From: an uncultured Bacilli bacterium
Lineage (GTDB): Bacteria; Bacillota_I; Bacilli_A; RF39; UBA660
Assembly: GCA_934085635.1 (NCBI GenBank)
Contig: CAKOHL010000055.1
Location: 1-7,598, forward strand
Direction of reading: 5' to 3'
Length of the DNA stretch: 7,598 nt
The notes beneath the pieces are model-generated. The model was not told where the DNA came from, did no database searches, and was given only the letters and a program-made list of their open reading frames with translations. Positions 5,014-7,598 of the stretch are shown in pieces; the first letter of the stretch is position 1; each line of letters opens with the position of its first letter. The position numbers and the translations under genes are program-made.

Positions 5014-5868
5014 ATGAAAAAAGAAAATTTAGAAAAATATTTAATTTCATTTTTAATCGCGTATATCATATCTTATTTTCTATTAAAAAAACTAGACATA
5101 ATAAGAATCTTCGCTTTTACATTTATATATTCAGTAATACTTTACTATCTTTACTTATTAATAAAATACATAAAAAAAGTAAATTTTAAAACTAAAGAAG
5201 TAAATAATATGGATGAAAATCACTATAATGACTTACTAAAAGAAAAAGGAATCTCAGAGTTATTCTATGTACTAAATGGAATAGATGTAACAACAATGAT
5301 ATATAACAAAATATATGAAATGGAAAAAGAAAAAATAATAGAAGTATCTGATAATGAAATAAATCTATTAAATGAAAATCTTAGCGAAGAAGAAAAACTT
5401 ATAATTGATTCTATAAAAAAATCAAACCCTCATATGAATAGAGAATACCTAGGAATAATACAAAAAAAAATATATGATGATAAAATAATACAAAAATCAT
5501 TTTTCTTCAAAGACGTAAACTCTAAACTAAATAACATCTTGATATTCCTATATCTCATCAGTGCATATTATCTTTATAACACAGGCATATTTTCATATTC
5601 GCTTCTAGAAAAGGCAACATACTCATTAGGCCTAATAACTCCCATAATCCTTATAATAGTATACTTAAAAGTAGTAGGAGAAATAAGAAAAAAATATGGT
5701 GGATATGAACTAACTACAGAAGGAATAAAAATATATAAAGAATTAAACGAACTTAAAAATTATATGTTAAAAAATGAAAATAAATATTCATATAAATATA
5801 AACTAATATTTAAAATTAAAGATAAAGAAATAAATCTAAATAAATTTAGTAGTTTATTTAAGGAATAA
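5014..5868 (+). CDS. Four-helix membrane protein resembling the DUF2207 C-terminal region
   Basis: The 284-residue protein has two membrane helices near the N terminus (about 9-24 and 28-52), a charged cytoplasmic domain (about 53-168), two further helices (about 172-189 and 203-221) and a basic cytoplasmic tail. The central domain has the helical pattern ISELFYVLNG, KIIEV and LSEEEKLIIDSI, and the tail has YELTTEGIKIYKELNELKNYML (231-252). This resembles the C-terminal part of DUF2207 membrane proteins, where a small winged-helix-like domain with an L-x-x-E-E-K segment and a T-x-E-G-x-x-x-x-x-x-L-x-x-L-K segment follow the transmembrane region. The N-terminal extracytoplasmic domain of full-length DUF2207 proteins is absent. 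The function is unknown. It has its own promoter and AAGAGGT before the ATG. No terminator hairpin is clear after its stop. Confidence 0.78.
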   Translation: MKKENLEKYLISFLIAYIISYFLLKKLDIIRIFAFTFIYSVILYYLYLLIKYIKKVNFKTKEVNNMDENHYNDLLKEKGISELFYVLNGIDVTTMIYNKIYEMEKEKIIEVSDNEINLLNENLSEEEKLIIDSIKKSNPHMNREYLGIIQKKIYDDKIIQKSFFFKDVNSKLNNILIFLYLISAYYLYNTGIFSYSLLEKATYSLGLITPIILIIVYLKVVGEIRKKYGGYELTTEGIKIYKELNELKNYMLKNENKYSYKYKLIFKIKDKEINLNKFSSLFKE

Positions 5869-5878
5869 CATTCTTACA

Positions 5879-5907
5879 TTGACCTTTATAATAAAAAATG
5901 ATATTAT
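5879..5907 (+). promoter_or_regulatory. Promoter of the SH3-domain protein gene
   Basis: TTGACC (5879-5884), 17-base spacer, TATTAT (5902-5907) with extended -10 TG at 5899-5900. The start near 5914 coincides with AAGGAG (5914-5919), the ribosome binding site, and leaves a 15-base leader. Confidence 0.85.
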
Positions 5908-5928
5908 GAATGCAAGGAGTAGTGTGGT

Positions 5929-6546
5929 ATGAAAAAATTTGTAATTTGGTTGTTAGTAATAACATTTATAGGTTTTGGTGCTTTTTATGCATATAAAAAT
6001 TTCTATGATAAATCTGAAAAAATAAATCCAGATGATTGGTATGTTGAAATAACAAATGATTACATTAACATTCGTGAAGAAAGTACACAGTTATCAAATA
6101 ACTTAGGAAGAGTAAACAAAGGAGAAAAGTACTTAGTACACGAAATTAATGCTAATGATAGTGGATATATTTGGTACAAAATACAATATGAAAAAGATAA
6201 ATATGGTTGGATTGCCAATAAAAAAGGAAGCCCATATTTAAAAGACTATAATAATCCTGAAGATGTATCTAATCCTACAATTAAAATAATGTACTTACCT
6301 TATCAAGCAAAAAATATAAACTCAATTGGATTTGAAAATCTAGAAGTTTGGGATGATAAAGGAGAACCTAAAATAACTTACGAAATATATCACGAAGTTA
6401 AAGAAGATGAAGGCATAGACCAATATTGGATATTATATACAGTTACTGATAGTGTAGGTAAAACAGCGCAAAAATTAGGAAGTATAGAATTTGAAACAAA
6501 ACCAAGTGAATACTTAGTAAAAGATTTTTATAAAGATTACAAATAA
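5929..6546 (+). CDS. Membrane-anchored bacterial SH3-domain protein
   Basis: The 205-residue protein starts with a basic MKK and one hydrophobic helix (about 4-22) without a clear cleavage site or lipobox, so it is probably anchored with the rest outside the cell. Residues about 38-103 form a bacterial SH3 domain (SH3_3 type): WYVEITNDYINIREESTQ, then LGRVNKGEKYLVHE, then YIWYKIQY, then YGWIANKKGSPYL. Such domains commonly bind peptidoglycan or cell-wall peptides. Residues about 116-190 form a second beta-rich segment that I do not recognise, containing GFENLEVWDDKGEPKITYEI and DQYWILYTVTDSVGK; it reads like an immunoglobulin-like fold. No hydrolase domain is present, so any wall role would be binding or sensing. 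Start supported by AAGGAG nine bases before the ATG. A terminator follows directly, so it is monocistronic. Confidence 0.87.
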   Translation: MKKFVIWLLVITFIGFGAFYAYKNFYDKSEKINPDDWYVEITNDYINIREESTQLSNNLGRVNKGEKYLVHEINANDSGYIWYKIQYEKDKYGWIANKKGSPYLKDYNNPEDVSNPTIKIMYLPYQAKNINSIGFENLEVWDDKGEPKITYEIYHEVKEDEGIDQYWILYTVTDSVGKTAQKLGSIEFETKPSEYLVKDFYKDYK

Positions 6547-6578
6547 AAAAGTTAGCAAATATAAAATGCTAACTTTTT
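6546..6578 (+). terminator. Bidirectional terminator between the SH3 gene and the minus-strand pseudogene
   Basis: AAAAAGTTAGCA (6546-6557) pairs over 12 bases with TGCTAACTTTTT (6567-6578). Flanking A and T runs let it stop transcription from both sides; the minus-strand pseudogene ends at 6577. Confidence 0.88.
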
Positions 6579-6863
6579 ACTTTATAGTAAGTTCATAACT
6601 AACTTCCCACGCTTTACTAGGGTCGGTAGTAATACCACAACTATGAATATAAGCTTTTCCATTTCTAGAAGCAATACCAATTGATTGATTCTTCAAATAG
6701 CGCCAAATCCACCCAACGTGCGTCCTTTCCAGTGAGCAAAATTTATAATAGAACCATACTTAAGAAAATTCTCTCCAATTAAATCAAACTCTAAATGCTT
6801 ACCATTATGAACAGGTATTTTAACTTCTCCAGTAGAATCCATATCTTTTTCATAAATTTCCTC
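6577..6863 (-). pseudogene. Frameshifted remnant of an unidentified protein
   Basis: Reading leftward, one frame runs from 6863 to a TGA at 6695-6693 and contains STGEVKIPVHNGKHLEFDL and IGENFLKYGSIINFAHWKG. Another frame takes over around 6700-6735 and runs to TAA at 6579-6577 with VGWIWRYLKNQSIGIAS, RNGKAYIHSCGITTDP and KAWEVSYELTIK. The two pieces join into one plausible beta-rich protein of about 95 residues, so a frameshift has split it. The 5' end is also broken: AGGAGG (6860-6865) and ATG (6853-6851) survive, but that ATG opens a different frame that stops after 20 codons, and the coding frame has a TAG at 6866-6864. The composition (W, Y and charged strands) suggests an extracellular domain. 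I cannot name the family. A sequencing error could explain the frameshift but not also the broken start. Confidence 0.6.
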
Positions 6864-6950
6864 CTATAATATGTTTACCATAATATAAAAAATATTAAAT
6901 ATTTGAACTTTAAATAAAAAATAAGTGTACTTAAATTGGTGGATAGATAA

Positions 6951-7400
6951 ATGAAATAAATGTTTTTAATCGAGCTAATAGTTCTTTTAAGCAAATTAGT
7001 TATTTATTACTTTATTAAAAAAAAATAAAAAAGTAATGTTAAAATTGACTCAAATAATATGTTAGTTTATTTTTCAGCACAAGAACATACTAAAAGAGTA
7101 GCAAACATAATAAAAGAAAACTTAAATGCAGATATATTTGAAATTGAATCTAAATATAAATAAACACTTAGTGACTTAAACTACAATGACAATAATTATA
7201 GGGTTAGCAAAGAACATAATGATGAAAGCTTTAGAAGCATTGAATTAATGAGCACAAATGTTGCAAATTGGGATAAATACGATACTATCTTAATAGGATA
7301 TCCAATTTGGTGGGAAATATTTGCTTGGTCAGTAAACACTTTTGTAAAATCAAACAAAGCTGATAATTACAAGTTATCAGCTTTTAATATATATAAATAA
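6951..7400 (+). pseudogene. Truncated flavodoxin-family pseudogene with three in-frame stops
   Basis: One frame without shifts runs from ATG 6951 to TAA 7398-7400 but is cut by TAA at 6957, 7026 and 7161. It starts with a hydrophobic anchor-like stretch (MFLIELIVLLSKLVIYYF), then a flavodoxin domain: MLVYFSAQEHTKRVA is the FMN phosphate loop, followed by ADIFEIE, then DLNYNDNN, SKEHNDE, and DTILIGYPIWW, a hallmark of the Flavodoxin_4 type. The third stop interrupts the usual Y-T-x-x-DLNYND region. The C-terminal third of the fold, after NTFVKSN, is missing; what follows is the sequence of a hairpin. The intact gene would have encoded an FMN-binding electron carrier or quinone reductase, probably membrane or wall associated given the anchor. 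No good ribosome binding site remains, only GGTGGAT. Confidence 0.82.
7356..7385 (+). terminator. Hairpin terminator at the end of the flavodoxin remnant
   Basis: AAAGCTGATAA (7356-7366) and TTATCAGCTTT (7374-7384) pair over 11 bases around TTACAAG. The T run is only four bases. It lies within the nominal frame of the pseudogene, suggesting that a deletion joined the broken gene to this terminator. Confidence 0.65.
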
Positions 7401-7409
7401 AAACAAAAA

Positions 7410-7429
7410 AATAGATATCTCTATCTATT
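7410..7429 (-). terminator. Candidate minus-strand terminator
   Basis: AATAGATA (7410-7417) and TATCTATT (7422-7429) pair around TCTC. On the minus strand the hairpin is followed by a T-rich tract (complement of 7401-7410), so it could stop leftward transcription. No intact gene that it would serve is visible at 7430-7598. Confidence 0.5.
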
Positions 7430-7558
7430 AAATAACAAAATGGTACGGCAAATAGTATATCCGAAACCTTAGGAATAGTTGATAAACAACTAATCAATAT
7501 AATAATAACATAATTTTTTAAATTAATAAAGATTAACCTATAAATTTAGGAAAAAAAG
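7430..7558. other. Non-coding or decayed AT-rich stretch
   Basis: No frame on either strand has a start, a ribosome binding site and a recognisable protein. On the plus strand a 27-codon piece (NGTANSISETLGIVDKQL is its core) ends in TAA at 7511 and reads like protein but lacks a start. It may be the tail of a lost gene. Confidence is low. Confidence 0.4.
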
Positions 7559-7586
7559 TTGATTTTTAAATTAATTTTGCTATAAT
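7559..7586 (+). promoter_or_regulatory. Promoter at the right edge, reading out of the window
   Basis: TTGATT (7559-7564), 16-base spacer, TATAAT (7581-7586) with an extended -10 TG at 7578-7579. Start near 7593. The gene it serves lies beyond the window. Confidence 0.7.
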
Positions 7587-7598
7587 ATATCTTGACTT

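Noticed and set aside
6951..7163. Stop-codon recoding or readthrough in the flavodoxin gene
   Set aside because: TAA ends most intact genes here, three stops would all need reading, and the domain is truncated as well. Pseudogenisation is simpler.
7430..7598. Minus-strand frame with a hydrophobic translation ending near the 7410-7429 hairpin
   Set aside because: It has no ATG and no ribosome binding site, and it reads through the presumed terminator, so it is not supported as a gene.

Overview
The window is very AT-rich, carries standard bacterial signals (TTGACA/TATAAT promoters, AGGAGG ribosome binding sites, hairpin-plus-T-run terminators) and encodes relatives of the Bacillus proteins YunB, YutD, YutH and YugI. 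Together with tRNA genes that all encode their CCA ends, this points to a low-GC member of the Bacillota, class Bacilli, probably an uncultured host-associated lineage; the exact order cannot be told from this window. Nothing seen requires a genetic code other than the standard bacterial one.

Layout. 1-217: the 3' end of a gene for a small protein with a C-terminal membrane anchor. 253-1278: yunB (sporulation) and a yutD-like gene. 1336-2399: a two-gene operon of a small DUF1292-like protein and an unrecognised 267-residue acidic, Pro/Glu/Val-rich protein with a C-terminal coiled coil. 2451-3353: a yutH-like, CotS-family spore-coat protein with a degenerate kinase fold. 3398-3772: a small S1-domain RNA-binding protein. 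3820-4913: twelve tRNA genes (Val, Thr, Tyr, Gln, Lys, Leu, Ser, fMet, Asp, Phe, Arg, Pro), with one promoter in front, a second promoter inside the array and a strong terminator at the end. 5014-5868: a four-helix membrane protein resembling the C-terminal part of DUF2207 proteins. 5929-6546: a membrane-anchored SH3-domain protein. 6577-7598: about 1 kb of decaying DNA with a frameshifted minus-strand pseudogene and a flavodoxin pseudogene with three in-frame stops, ending with a promoter that fires out of the window.

How it fits together. yunB, yutD and yutH also lie close together in Bacillus subtilis, so the left half looks like a shrunken version of that region with two genes of unclear function between them. 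Almost every gene has its own -10 box only 5 to 25 bases before the start codon, and terminators overlap stop codons, so the genome is compact and mRNA leaders are very short. The right end contrasts sharply: it is a patch of gene decay. I see no mobile element, CRISPR array, toxin-antitoxin pair or defence system. The least explained items are the coiled-coil protein at 1596-2399, the two envelope proteins at 5014-6546 and the unidentified minus-strand pseudogene.
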